Shown here piece after piece: positions 20,640 through 30,948 of a DNA stretch of 40,226 nt (positions are counted from its first letter, which is position 1; the number at the start of each line of letters is the position of its first letter). The DNA is from Lobosporangium transversale (lineage: Eukaryota; Mortierellomycota; Mortierellomycetes; Mortierellales; Mortierellaceae), in the NCBI RefSeq assembly GCF_002105155.1, contig NW_019029078.1:1-40226 (forward strand), read 5' to 3'. The position numbers and the translations under genes were made by a program. The notes beneath the pieces were generated by a model. That model ran no database searches. It saw only the letters and a list, made by a program, of their open reading frames with translations, and was not told the origin of the DNA.

Positions 20640-22104
20640 TACTTACCTCCATCCTTTTAGCACATCTAGCAACATTTACTATTTTTCATTCCTTCTTTCC
20701 CTGCCAGAAGAAAAACAAAACACCTTTCCGACCCCTTTTCCCTTTTTCTAGAGGCATGTTACCGAATCTCTATACTGCTTTAGAATGGTTGTCATTTGAG
20801 ACTTTAAAAGATCGATTGATTGCATGCTCAAGCCTTTGTCTCTGACAGCAATAGTATCAAGGTAAACTGCTAGGTGGCAATCGTGCGCGTTGTTACCTTA
20901 CCAATCGCACCAGCCCTCTAGAATCAACCCCTCCAAAAGGAGAGCACAATGTGAAGCTGTATTCTCCAAGGCCTGTGGAAATTGGTGGACTTTTGAAAGG
21001 ATGGAATCAACAATTGCCTTAGGAAATCTGCAGGCACGAAATACCTCTTATATGTCCATATCCTTTTTTCAAGATGAGTTTTGTAAATACAAGTTTTGGT
21101 TCCGTAATGAGCCTATATCAATTTCAAAAAAGAACAAGTTGGACTTTGTGGTATGATATACATTTTTTTAAAATAAAACTACAACATGTGTCCACACCCA
21201 AACAAATATCATCCTATCATTGCTGTGCATTGACCACATGACGCTCTCAAGAATCTAAACTCAGTAATACAGTGCAACCTTATCAGGATTAGGAAATACA
21301 GCCAAGATGGAGTGGTTGACTGCATGATGTATGTCGTTTGGACCTCTTACTCTAAATGGACCAACGCAATTGCTGTAATGAGTATAAATTGTTTGAGAAA
21401 AATGTGCCACCAATAAGGGGGGGTTTTTTTTTCCCTTACTTTATTTTACTTACCAATGCTTTTTCATCTTTTGCATCCCGTAGAGATGGTTCTATACTTC
21501 TTTCTTGGAAGCAATGTACATATTTAAACTGCAAGTCTCCACAATATGGCCCATCAAATTATTGTATTCACCTTCGTTAAGGGATGCGTGAAAAGTGCCG
21601 CTCTATGCTGGCTTGGTAATCAAAGCACTGTGAGCAATTCGTTCCATGTAGAGGATCCATGACCTACTCTAAAAGATGCTGGCTCTTAGTCCCAATGCGG
21701 TGTCTATCAAATATTTTTTTCTCTTTTAATGTTGTAGCTTTTGGCCTTCTTAAAATATTCGATCAAAAGTCATAAGAAGGAGGACCCTATATATTGCGGG
21801 CGCATTTAGTCTTGTAGATAATATATTTTTATTTTTATTTTTATTTTCACTTTTTTTATTTTGTGATCCAGTGGATGTGATCATATTACAAAGCTCTTCA
21901 TAGCATTACAATGACTAAAGTCGGGTATTTTTCTTTATAGTTCTCACAAAATACAACATCGTCTCTCTTAACGAGACAAAAAGTAGTTCATAATATTTTA
22001 AGCTTTATTTCTGGTCTTATTTTCTATAGAATCAAAGGAGCTCCATCATACCGATCACTTGTGGATTTAAGTTATCCCTGTACATAGCCAGTATCATCTC
22101 TGAG
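20640..22104. other. AT-rich spacer without a clear gene
   Basis: Only short frames without ATG, such as 20890-21156 (containing KACGNWWTFERMESTI), which I cannot assign. A TATTTT-type microsatellite lies at about 21825-21850. No RNA gene seen. Confidence 0.4.
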
Positions 22105-22110
22105 TTTATT
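22105..22110 (-). terminator. Polyadenylation signal of the secreted protein gene
   Basis: AATAAA on the minus strand, 28 nt beyond the stop at 22138. Confidence 0.6.
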
Positions 22111-22137
22111 TCAAGGTTGGCTTTCTTGACCTTAATC

Positions 22138-22525
22138 TTAAGGGCAGCTGTTTGTCAATCTGCAACCAATGCTGGCTTCCTCAACCGAGTCGGCTTCCTT
22201 GACATTAGCAGGGCAGCTGTTTGTCAGTCTGCAACCAATGCTGGCTTCCTCAACCGAGTCGGCTTCCTTGACATTAGCAGGGCAGCTGTTTGTCAGTCTG
22301 CAACCAATGCTGGCTTCCTCAACCGAGTCACCGATTGGGATCTTGATTGGGCCAGCTATAAGATTAAATGGAAGGTGATAATGAGGTAAATGTTTAGTAT
22401 ATTTTAATAATATATAACTCGTAAACATGCATATGCATATGAACAGGTGTAAAGATCTTACCTTCGGCGGACATGACCAAGGCGGCAGCAACTACGGAAA
22501 GGGCGGCGGCGATTGAGAACTTCAT
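22138..22525 (-). CDS. Small secreted protein with 23-residue tandem repeats
   Basis: Two exons: 22525-22462 and 22355-22138. The 106-nt intron (GTAAGA ... TTATAG) splices in frame, giving 93 residues. Exon 1 encodes a classic signal peptide, MKFSIAAALSVVAAALVMSA. The mature part is GPIKIPIG followed by almost three copies of a 23-residue unit: SVEEASIGCRLTNSC and PANVKEAD in each, two cysteines per unit, the last unit ending at NSCP. Six cysteines in a protein this small suggest disulfides in the apoplast or cell wall. A TATA box and an AATAAA lie at the right distances. It looks like a fungal small secreted, effector-like or wall protein. I recognise no named family. The DNA repeats are nearly identical, so copy number is probably variable. 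Confidence 0.82.
22142..22329. repeat. 69-bp tandem repeat, 2.7 copies, in frame
   Basis: Units start at 22142, 22211 and 22280. One base differs between the first and the later copies (CAATCTGC against CAGTCTGC). The length of 23 codons keeps the reading frame. Confidence 0.95.
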
Positions 22526-22618
22526 GATGTGGAATGGATGGTGGATAGTAAAGTAGCTTTTTTAGTGTTGTAAGGTACTTGAGGATAAGGAAAAGGAAAG
22601 GTGTAGGAGTGTCTGCTT

Positions 22619-22625
22619 TTTTATA
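22619..22625 (-). promoter_or_regulatory. TATA box of the secreted protein gene
   Basis: TATAAAA on the minus strand about 95 bp before the ATG, embedded in a T/A-rich run. Confidence 0.5.
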
Positions 22626-22639
22626 AAAAAAAAAAAAAA

Positions 22640-23790
22640 AAAAGCAAAAAAAAAAATTTACCTGTATATGATAGCGGAATACCTAACATATCTTGAAACA
22701 TCAAGCAACCTATAGCTATAAGTCAAAGATGCTTTTCTGTTTGACTATTCTTATCCTATCTCAGTTACATCAGGGGCTGAATCACTCGTCTAATGAAGTG
22801 AGACTTGAGATAGCCATCAGAACGTCTGATCCACACATCTAAGACAATTTTCGAAATTTCCATATGACATGCCTGTGAGACAGCCAATCACACAAGTCTT
22901 GTCGTCATAGTTGACAACATACAGCTTCATGTAGCCGAAAAGGCATAATGCAGATGTAGGATAGTTGGGGTAGTTGTGCAGAAGGCTGTGTCCGTGTATT
23001 GCTGTTGCGATACTCAGTCAGGGTCTAGTTGCTCATACTTTGGAGGCACAAAATCAATGTGATGATATCTTTTCCTTGGGACTCTTTATTTTCTTACCCC
23101 TCTATAGCCAAATGATCTGTCTTCGCCTGTTCATACTATACAGCAGAACGGCAATAGCGTATACTGTCCTTATCCAGTAATTGCTAGATTAGGTTAGGTT
23201 GTTTAGGTTGTTTCCCATGATGAACCAGTTTAATCAAATCTTCTGTTTGACTTAAGAATCTCCTGTTTGACATTGGAAATCTCTTGTTTGACATGTCAGA
23301 ACCTTATCGAAACATCTTGCCCGATATTTTACTTTTCTTCTATTCGCTCTGACTTTGATCCGCCTGTTAACATATTGACAGCCCGATACAGCACAATCGC
23401 CGTTGTACCGAAATGCTCAAAAAGTGAGACATTCTATTTTGTGTAAGTTGGGGTCAATATAGAAAACTCGATATAGTTAGAGATACAATTATCTGGAGCT
23501 GAAACATCGGTATAGACCCGACTCCATCCTTAATCAAGAGAGAAACATTATGGGGTGCTCAGAGTGTCCTTTGTTATCGCTGGAAGGTATAATAATATCA
23601 TCTACGTACACCTTAACGTAATGAAGGCCTCCAAGCGAAGATACTAATCATAGGTTTGGGTATGAGCAACGTTGTATTGTGTTTGAATGCAATGTGGCTT
23701 CCTCTGGAGGAGATCTATGGTGTGCTTGAAGTTGATTGTAGTAAAATACCTGTAGCCTGTCTACTTGCGTGTAGAACCTATCCTCGAAGA
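22640..23790. other. Spacer; possible decayed transposon end
   Basis: No gene supported. TTAGGTTAGGTTGTTTAGGTTG at 23187-23211 recalls a degenerate TTAGG-like stretch but is too short to call. CGATATAG-type sequence near 23470-23515 resembles pogo-like transposon ends; not pursued. Confidence 0.3.
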
Positions 23791-23794
23791 GCGC

Positions 23795-24040
23795 GTTCAT
23801 GGCAGCAGCAAACACCAGCCAGGAATTTCGTTGTGCTGTGGGAGAGGTCAAATAGAAACCCCTCATCGAGAGCATATTCCACGCTTGGTAGAGCTTCTTG
23901 GAGAGTGACAGAAGCTCAAACATGTCGGTGTTTATCTTCCCCAAGATGCTTTCAGCCATGGTTATCTCTACACTGCTTTGTCTCGATGTATAAACCCAAA
24001 TAATCTAAAGGTACTTGTCATAAACGGCAACTGTTTTTTA
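23795..24040 (+). pseudogene. Helitron remnant with large internal deletion
   Basis: In one frame with a single TGA, it first encodes the N-terminal Helitron zinc motif region SLCCGRGQIETP. It then passes directly to the last helicase motif VYLPQDAFSHGYLYTALSRC, followed by NPNNLKVLVINGN. Between these parts a full Helitron has more than a thousand residues, so this is an internal-deletion derivative of the same family as 24.1-25.7 kb. Confidence 0.7.
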
Positions 24041-24079
24041 CCAAGAACACGGATAGAGCCAAAACGTGATTTATTGTTC

Positions 24080-25660
24080 CTTAATTTACATAGTTTAATT
24101 TGACCATATGACACGGCCCTTATTTTGAAACTCTAATCGAGCCTGAAAAAAAAGTCGCGTCTACGATGCACTGCAGATCTAAAATGTAAACCTGTTCACT
24201 TTGTTTTACTGTCCTACTTTCTCAGCACACCTAAATCTGCCTCCATTTTCCCTGGACCTTTTTTTTCATTGCTTTCGTCTATTTTATCAGTTTTTTTTAA
24301 AAAAGAAAAAAAAAAATCATGCCTGCCACACGTTCCACACGTTCGTCATCTGTTGCACCTCCTACAACTCAGTTGCCTACCAAGCGCTCTCGCTCTATCT
24401 ATGGCGGCTCGAACCACTCGAAAGCTGTTTCTTCTCTGGTCCGCTGGATTTGTGGACTCGCTTTGCAAGGGATCTGTCAGAAGACTTTCTTAATACATGT
24501 AGAGGGCTCTTGGAAGAGACAACTACTATCGCTGAAGATAGCGCAGAGGAACAAGCTAAGGGCTCGGCACTTTATGATCTGAATGAAGTACTGAAGGAGC
24601 TTGGATCCTGCCTGGCTAACTTTCCAGAGATGACCCAAGAGCTTGAAAATGCCCTGCAGAGGGAAGATCAGGTTGGTGACACGCAGTAGCAATGGGAATT
24701 TGAACAAGAGGCGCTCAACAACGTGGTGCACTTGAACTTGGACCAGAGAATCGCCTTAAAACACATCATCAAAGCAGCCAAGGGTGAGGTTCATAAGAGG
24801 CTTTTTTTCATTGATGGCCCAGGAGGAACAGGCAAATCATTGTTATACAGCACACTCATTGGCTGTCTCACTGGTCGACATAAACTAAGTGTGATTGCTG
24901 TTGCACCATCAGGGATTGCCTTTCTCATTCTTCATAATGACCATACAGCCCACTCTATGTTCAAGATACCGATCCCTTTTGACTGTCGCTCCACCTTCAA
25001 TCTTAGTATGCGGCGAGATGAGAATATGCAATGCTGGCGTCTTCTGGGACGAGACTCCTTTACAGTACAGGCATTGCTTTGAGGCTGTCGACAGGCTACT
25101 TCGGGATATTATGGGACAGGATACTCCATTCAGTGGTAAGGTGTTTGTATTTGGAGGCGACTTCAGAAAGGTACTTCTGGTTGTCATCCGTGGGACCCAG
25201 GCTCAGATTGAGGATGCTTCACTAAAAAGATCTTATATAGGCCTTCAGTGGCGGCATTCAGACTGAGCAAGAATATGCGGGTTAACAGCCATCCTGAGAA
25301 TCAAACAGGTTGCGATTATCAAAGAGCTATATCAAGGAGAGCGTATATTCATTCCTCACATACCGCTTACAGCGATTGATGACCATTCTTCCCCAATCAT
25401 GCTCTGCAGACGCTAGTTTCCAGTCAAGCCAGCCTTCGCCATGGCTTTCAACAAGTCTCAAGGACAGACACTTAAACACGGTGTTTATCTTCCTCAAGAT
25501 GTCTTCAGTCATGGCCATCCCTATGTTGCTTTATCATGATGTACTGGCCCAAACAATCTTAAGGTACTGATAGGGGACGGGAAGATAGAAGGCAAGCCTG
25601 GGATATACACCCGGAACATAGTCTTCAAAGGTGCTTTGTAGACACCATATCTTTTGATCT
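24080..25660 (+). pseudogene. Helitron/Pif1-type helicase remnant
   Basis: Longest helicase piece in the window. Walker A GPGGTGKS at about 24816, then SVIAVAPSGIAFLIL. Motif II is WDETPLQYRHCFEAVDRLL, with motif III FGGDFRKVL. Late motifs are [18 protein letters not shown] and [10 protein letters not shown]. It is broken by TAG at 24687, a frame change near 25020, a deletion before about 25260 and TGA at 25537 inside motif VI. A possible first exon starts at ATG 24319 (MPATRSTRSSSVAPPTTQ). The Rep endonuclease part is absent. The 5' sequence (about 24105-24200) is shared with 2310-2400. No function is expected, but it identifies the family of the other fragments. Confidence 0.82.
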
Positions 25661-25849
25661 TCAGGTATTCTGTCGCTTATTCATCTCCAGTTTGTTCACG
25701 CCAGCCTCCAACTCACCTCTGCCGTTACTCCATCTGACGTTATTCTGCCAGATGCTCCCCTCTTGGTTGTAACATTTTTTTTTTGTATTTTATTTTGTAT
25801 CTTATTTTGTATCTTATTTTGAACTACAATAAAGACAACCTTTTATGTC

Positions 25850-25945
25850 GTTCTCACGAGGCAAAGCATTAAATTTTTTAATAAGGCACAAGGGCAGGCT
25901 GTGGCGAAGCCACGGTCTCTAGCTCGTTTTAATATAAGAAAAGAA
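25850..25945 (+). repeat. Hairpin repeat, copy 1
   Basis: Contains CTGTGGCGAAGCCACGG (25899-25915), a stem with a three-base loop and one mismatch relative to the perfect copy at 27386-27404. Confidence 0.8.
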
Positions 25946-25949
25946 GATA

Positions 25950-26795
25950 TTAAAGTACTAGTCTTTTGACGATGAAGGTCCTCAACTTGTTTCTTCAGTT
26001 CCTGGATCATGTTTTCTTGATCTGCCACCTGCTTTTGAAGTTGTAAAACTTGAATGGAGGTTTCTTGTACTGTATTGGTGTTGGTGCTACTTTCTTCAAC
26101 TTTTCTTTTTTTTTGACTTATGCTTGAGAGGAGCAGGGATGCTGAATGGAAGAGGAAATTTGATGGGTCCTGACGGAACTTTACTATTAATGGTTGGCAT
26201 CATTTGTTTCAGATAATCACAGTCTTTAAAGTGCCTCGATACGGATGCTCGGTCTCGAAAGAAATTAGAACACACAAATATAGTTGTAATCGGCCTGTGA
26301 ATCTCGATGTACCTCCAATAAACGATCGATACCGATATCTGGTTTGCGATAATTAAAGGTGGTTGAACAGTCTTTATGATAACGACCATAGTGGTGTTTC
26401 GATGATATATCAAGTTTCTTGTATGCCACATTCGAATCGTCTTTTAGCTCTCGCGACCTGATCTTAGAGAGAGGTAATAATTTTTCGCAATTGTTGTAGT
26501 GGCAGCCTTCAGGAACCGCCTCTTCAGAATGATTCATGTTTTTGATTAGAGTTGATGTTAAGTGATTGTTTAATGGTTCAATGAAAGAGATGAAAGTTGA
26601 TGCAAAAGTAAAGTCTGTCTTTTGAAATGATCTGTTTAATGTTGGGCTGTTTTTTTGACCGCAACAATTCATGCATCCTTTTTTGCATCTCAATCTCTCA
26701 TACAATTGCGGTGTACATGACTCATTTGCATAAATTTTTGTGCCGCAAACCAACATGTTTTTTGCGTCGTAAACAATCCATATTTGAGACGCCAT
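25950..26795 (-). pseudogene. Zinc-finger / NLS / coiled-coil protein, frameshifted
   Basis: The upper frame (26795-26265) starts MASQIWIVYDAKNMLVCG and has cysteine clusters (CKKGCMNCCGQ, CHYNNCEK, HYGRYHKDC). Near 26275 the frame changes, in a TGTGTG stretch, inside a sequence reading YICVF / CSNFFRDRASVSRHFKDC, which together looks like a C2HC finger. The second frame runs into an A-run near 26105, where another shift leads to KKRKVEES, an SV40-type nuclear signal. A coiled coil follows: LQLQKQVADQENMIQELKKQ, then VEDLHRQ. Three frames together resemble one nuclear DNA-binding protein. Both breaks sit in simple sequence, so base-calling error is as likely as decay. Family not recognised. 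Its C-terminus runs into hairpin repeat copy 1. Confidence 0.5.
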
Positions 26796-26799
26796 TACA

Positions 26800-27364
26800 T
26801 TTCGATCACGTCATCCAGGACACATAAATAGATGCAGTTTAAAAACAAGCCCTCTCTGATTCATTCAATCCCATCATCTTCTTTAATCCTCATCATGTTT
26901 GTTCTAAACGATAAGTATTACTTTATTGATTCAATTATAATCTTGTTCCATCGTTGTGCTGGAAGAATGAAAAGCTTGTTCAATAGGGACCGGTGCTTTT
27001 GTCATTTCATTCGAATTGATCAAAAGCTGTATGTTGCGATCCGATGAGTGAGGCAACAAAGAACATTCTTCTAAAAGCACGATATCAGTGAAAAGCTAAT
27101 TCCACGAGGGATTGGTGTTCTCTGTGCATCCTTTTTGCTCCTGCGAAGGCAATGTAAAGAGAACTAAGGTGGCTTTGTGAAAGCATTGCGCCGAAAAACA
27201 CTGAGAGATGGACACAACGGTTTTGTCTTAATTCTATTGTTATGTTATATACATACACTAACCTAAAATATAAATCGTCGATGATGAATCAAACTTTAAG
27301 AGCACAATTCAATGAATCCCTCTTGATTATATTGAGTGGTCTTGTTAGTCTGAGACGAATTTAT
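26800..27364. other. Inner part of the inverted-repeat element, no gene seen
   Basis: AT-rich, short frames only. A plus-strand frame at 27242-27493 runs into hairpin copy 2 but shows no family feature. Confidence 0.3.
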
Positions 27365-27470
27365 TTAAATAAATACGAGCCGGAGACCGTGGCTTCGCCA
27401 CGGTCGGCTCTTGCCTCGTTAGAAAATTTAATGCTTAGCCTCGTAAGAACAAAAAGAAACATTGTCTACA
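27365..27470 (-). repeat. Hairpin repeat, copy 2 (inverted)
   Basis: ACCGTGGCTTCGCCACGGT (27386-27404) is a perfect 8-bp stem with a three-base loop. Flanks match copies 1 and 3 in reverse. Confidence 0.85.
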
Positions 27471-27619
27471 GCAGCAAAAGGTTTATATTTTGACATCCTA
27501 TATATTAAAACGAAAGGGTGTCTGCACGTGCCGAAATGTGACTGCATGAAGGCAAAGTGACTGCTACAGAGAGTGGCTTTGGCCCCAATATGGCTCCCTG
27601 GGTGGAAATAAAGAGGTAT

Positions 27620-28262
27620 CTTATTTGTAAATGAAAAGAGAAAATAAAGGGTAGTGCTCTCTTCATTGCAAATGTCGACACCAAAAAATTTTTGCTCAAA
27701 AAAATTTGACCTCTACTCTGAGTACGGTATACCATACACACTATTAAAGGTCATGTCAACAATATACGATGCGAGAGTATATACATATTATGGGCCTGAA
27801 CTCTTAGCGTACTTTACCACTCTACACCTTCTTCTATCACATTCCTTGCTTTCACACACTTTACCTTCACATATCTTTCACTCTTCATTTGAAAAGAAAA
27901 AAAAAAGATATGTCCCATACGTTCATCTGTCAGACCTTCGCCACCTGCCAAATGGGTCATCAAAGCATGGCAAGTCCGGTGAGACGGAGGTTTGAAGAGA
28001 GCTTACAAGGAGGAGAACAGGTGAAGGAATATGACTGGGCTTATAGGCCAATCGGCTCTGCCCTGCTTGCATTGCTTGAATAGGAGATGGAAAAAGGGGA
28101 AGAAAGGAAAAATGAGGTAGAAAGGTTTAAGACTGCAGCTGAACTTCGATGTAGTGCTTGCTTGACGTAGGTTGCTCTTGCAGCAAGGATGTGTTTGTCC
28201 TATTCTAAGGATAGCCAAGCTCAAGTCCTTGGTCTAACGGCACTCACTCCACCGAGTTGATC
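27620..28262 (+). pseudogene. Helitron 5' part remnant
   Basis: Matches 6165-6865 along its length. Shared stretches include GAGAAAATAAAGGG, ACACACTATTAAAGGTCATGTC, TATGGGCCTGAACTCTTAGC and a block from TAGTGCTTGCTTGAC to AACGGCACTCACT. One frame (ATG 27910 to 28083) starts MSHTFICQTFATCQ and has RRRFEESLQGG; it may be the first coding part of the element's Rep protein. The part matching 6865-7540 is missing here but occurs at 30.4-30.8 kb. Confidence 0.6.
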
Positions 28263-28741
28263 TCCAGCAGCCGTCCCGCATACCTCCACATGAACAACTG
28301 TTCGCTCTCTTTCAATCCCACAATCTCCCTCACAAAAAGAGGACAAGGGACCTACGTACCATACTGATGCATTGTCTATAATAGAGGTAGCTAAATAGCC
28401 AAGTAATGATCATAAAAGAGTACCTCCTACACTACAAAAGTAATGCTAGAAAGCCTATCTAAAACTATGGGAATGATAATTTACATTACGTAGTTCTTCT
28501 GCGAGGAACAATCTAGTGTAACAGTTAAATTCTAGCATTTTCGCTTGCATACCCGCCAATGCTAAAATGCTAACTTTATTTTTGTTATTGCATTAGGTGA
28601 GGAGAATATCGGTTTATTTCCGAAGGGACTACATATAATTCACGTTTATCCACTGTTCTCTACTTTCGCCACTATTACATTTATTTTTATTTTATTTTAT
28701 TTTTGGATTTTATTATCTATATTAGTTAAAGATCCCTCTCA
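28263..28741. other. Spacer with ATTTT microsatellite
   Basis: No gene seen. (ATTTT)n at about 28679-28705 is followed by a TAG that could serve as an intron acceptor for the next exon. Confidence 0.3.
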
Positions 28742-29337
28742 ATGCTACGCCTTATGGCATGTAGCCTGTGCAGCAGCGACAGACATGGCAAGAGACTATG
28801 CCCTCAGAATGTAAGGAATGTAGTAAGGCCTTCTTATCTTTTTGTTTTTATGTTTTTGGAATATATAAACATTAATAGTATTTTCCCAACTGATAAAGAC
28901 AGAACGATTTTTCCCAATCGCCTCGCTCCCCCTTCCATTCCACGTCTGTATGTGGGTGCAGTCGTCCAGGCCATGTGCGCAGCTCATACCCAAATAATTA
29001 AGAGTGTGATTTCGGTATTTAACAATCGTAGAAAACTTTTTTTTTTATTTTATTTTATTTTATTTTTGACATGGTAGTGGTTGGTGCATGCTGAGCTTAA
29101 GCTTATATACCTTCTATAACTTGAATAACGCTGCCAGCAACGATGTGCAGAATATTGGGTCAATTCGGAGGCAAAGGTTCCTATTTTATATTCATTAGAT
29201 TTTGTCATTCTTTTTTTAACCCTCCATCATTATTACTTACCTGCAGGGCGAGCACCGTCAACCAGCTCCTACAGTGTATAAATGCAGTATCTGCAGTTGC
29301 CTAGGAGTAGATATAGACCATGCTCAAGTAATAAAGG
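28742..29337 (+). pseudogene. Zinc-knuckle micro-exons (transposase-like C-terminus)
   Basis: Three short coding-like blocks separated by intron-like DNA. Block 1 (28742-28810) has ACSLCSSDRHGKRLCPQN, a C-x2-C-x4-H-x4-C knuckle, and ends at a GTAAGG donor. Block 2 (28903-28998) reads CGCSRPGHVRSSYPNN, a degenerate knuckle with the last Cys replaced by Tyr, and is followed by TAA. Block 3 (29247-29337) lies between a CCTGCAG acceptor and a GTGAGT donor and encodes YKCSICSCLGVDIDHAQ. Such knuckles end many fungal transposases (MULE-like and others) and single-strand binding proteins. Blocks 1 and 3 are in compatible phase. The catalytic part is not in the neighbourhood, so I treat it as a remnant. 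Confidence 0.4.
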
Positions 29338-29839
29338 GTGAGTTTGATTTTCAACGGTTGGATTTTTTCGTCTCAGCAATAGACTATTAATCCTTAGCTT
29401 TTTCCTTTTTACTGCTTGCTTTAATAGCGTTGTTAGTAACTCAGTGCAAAATGGCGCTAGGCCTGTGTGCACACGAAGTATTGTTTTGGAGATGGTGGAG
29501 ATGAAAATGAAAGACCCGTGCAAAGACAAGGGTGTGCTACTTTTTGTTCGGTTTTTTATTGGCTTATTATACTGTATTATACATTGCGTGTACTTAATCT
29601 TACACAATTACCATTTACCATTTACCATCGACCTTCAGAATACACGAGCGTAAAGGTGATCCTTCTGTTGAGGATGCTCCTTCTACCGAAGATAATTCCT
29701 CTGTCGAAGACAACTTTCTACCACCCGCTAGAAAAAGGTTTCACCAAGATTTCGTTTCGGGTTCCAATATTATGCAATATAGGTACCGGTCAGTTGCCAT
29801 TATTGCGGTGCCTTCATGTTTATTGAAGAATGTGTGTGC
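29338..29839 (+). other. Intron-like DNA and an acidic coding-like block
   Basis: A block at about 29639-29830 follows an ACCTTCAG acceptor and encodes GDPSVEDAPSTEDNSSVED, then PPARKRFHQDF: acidic repeats plus a basic patch. Its phase does not fit the preceding donor, so the link to the zinc-knuckle blocks is unproven. Confidence 0.3.
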
Positions 29840-30780
29840 AACGCAGTAGTAAAAGCCGGCCAGAATTTCCTTTATGCTGTGGGAGAGGTCAAGTGGATAT
29901 TCCTCCACTTAGCCTTGGTTTAACTTCTTGATGGGCAGAGCCGCAAGGTAAGTTATTCCGTTAACACATATAAGCATATAACTGCGCTCTTTCGTTCACG
30001 TTCGTGGAAGTGAACCTTGATAAAGACCTTGCGAACAACCTACATGAAGTGTACACGTTTCGTACCATTGGAAGGGTTAGTACTCTGATTGATCCTATGA
30101 CGCCAACTGAAGGCGCTGCCTCTCTGTTCCTGCAGGCTCATGCTCACATTCATGACCCTGCTCAGCAAGCAAGACTCCGTAATAACCATTTCGGGGATTC
30201 CTTGATGAAGGCCTGTTGCAGTAACCACAGCAGCTCCTTGAACTACACTACCCGATAGCCCATACGCTCAAAGATGTCAGAGAATGTGCGCACGAGGATA
30301 TCATGCGGCTGAAGGTCGTCATCCGTGCTGGGCCTCAGCATGAGGGGAGAGGGCAAAGGCGAATGCAGTACAGGCCATCTCATCAACTGGAATCGTGCTA
30401 TTGATGGCTGGCGCCAGTAGTAAGGTTTCTCAGCAAGGCATCATAATTGAAAGCAGAGCCAGTGGTTTGAAAAAAACCAGTGAGGTTCATCAAGCTGAAG
30501 GCGGATGCATATATCGGTACAATGGGTGCAATTGAGCTAAATCTCAGACCTGAGCTATAGTTGCGGAACATTGTCTCCAAGGAATGGTTTGTAAATAAGC
30601 ATCCTCTCATTTACTACCGTATCTTCTAGATATTCTTCCTTATTTTGTATTTTATTTTTTGTTTATTTTACTGCTGTATACAATTTACCGGATTTTGCTT
30701 TATTGTATTTCTATATAGTTTGTAGTTTTTAAAATGGTAAAAAAGATCCCGGTCAATAAAAATGTTATAGATGGTAACGC
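29840..30780 (+). pseudogene. Helitron Rep N-terminal remnant
   Basis: Order of recognisable Helitron pieces. EFPLCCGRGQVDIPPL (about 29867) is the CC-x3-G-x-V/I-x-(L/I)PP motif. A YKHITALFRSRSW then VNLDKDLANNLHEVYTFRTI block (30000-30070) corresponds to the usual N..LAFTS and VYTFR.HG. Then come PYAHTLKDVRECAHEDI and IIIESRASGLKKTSEVHQ (about 30450), matching ESRVGGLKEISEAH of the 6.9-kb copy. It carries several stops and frame changes and lacks the LHYVLL-YRLQIRP part. The end (30640-30780, with GGTCAATAAAAA) matches 7370-7540. It is complementary in content to the other Helitron fragments. Confidence 0.72.
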
Positions 30781-30794
30781 TTTATTTTGTCTTC

Positions 30795-30870
30795 ATAAAA
30801 TTTCTAACGAGGCAAGAGCCGGCCGTGGCGAAGCCACGGTCTCCGGCTCGTATTACTTATAAAATTGCTG
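30795..30870 (+). repeat. Hairpin repeat, copy 3
   Basis: GAGCCGG ... CCGGCTC (30816-30849) encloses CCGTGGCGAAGCCACGG, giving a nested, almost perfect hairpin. Flank AACGAGGCAAGAGCC matches copy 2 in reverse. Confidence 0.85.
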
Positions 30871-30948
30871 TTTAATTTGTCAACAGGCGCACAATACCAG
30901 TGGCGATCTTTTTGTTTTCCTCAGAGACCTTGCTTCCCAATATTGTGG

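Larger units (their letters stand above)
25850..27470. mobile_element. Candidate inverted-repeat element with hairpin ends
   Basis: About 100 bp at 25850-25945 reappears reverse-complemented at 27365-27470. Shared blocks are GTTCTcACGAGGC.AAGCATTAAATTTT and the GTGGCGAAGCCACGG hairpin followed by a GCTCGT block. The two copies face each other and enclose the broken zinc-finger gene. No clear target duplication is visible, so exact ends are uncertain. It may be a DNA transposon, a foldback element, or two independent insertions of the repeat. Confidence 0.5.

Noticed and set aside
22142-22329. CRISPR-like array
   Set aside because: It is a contiguous 69-bp tandem repeat without spacers in a eukaryotic gene.
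22117-22389. Plus-strand repeat protein (AAVCQSATNAGFLNR units)
   Set aside because: The minus strand has a signal peptide, in-phase intron, TATA box and AATAAA; the plus frame has none of these.
23187-23211. Telomere-like TTAGG sequence
   Set aside because: Two imperfect units only; not a telomeric array.
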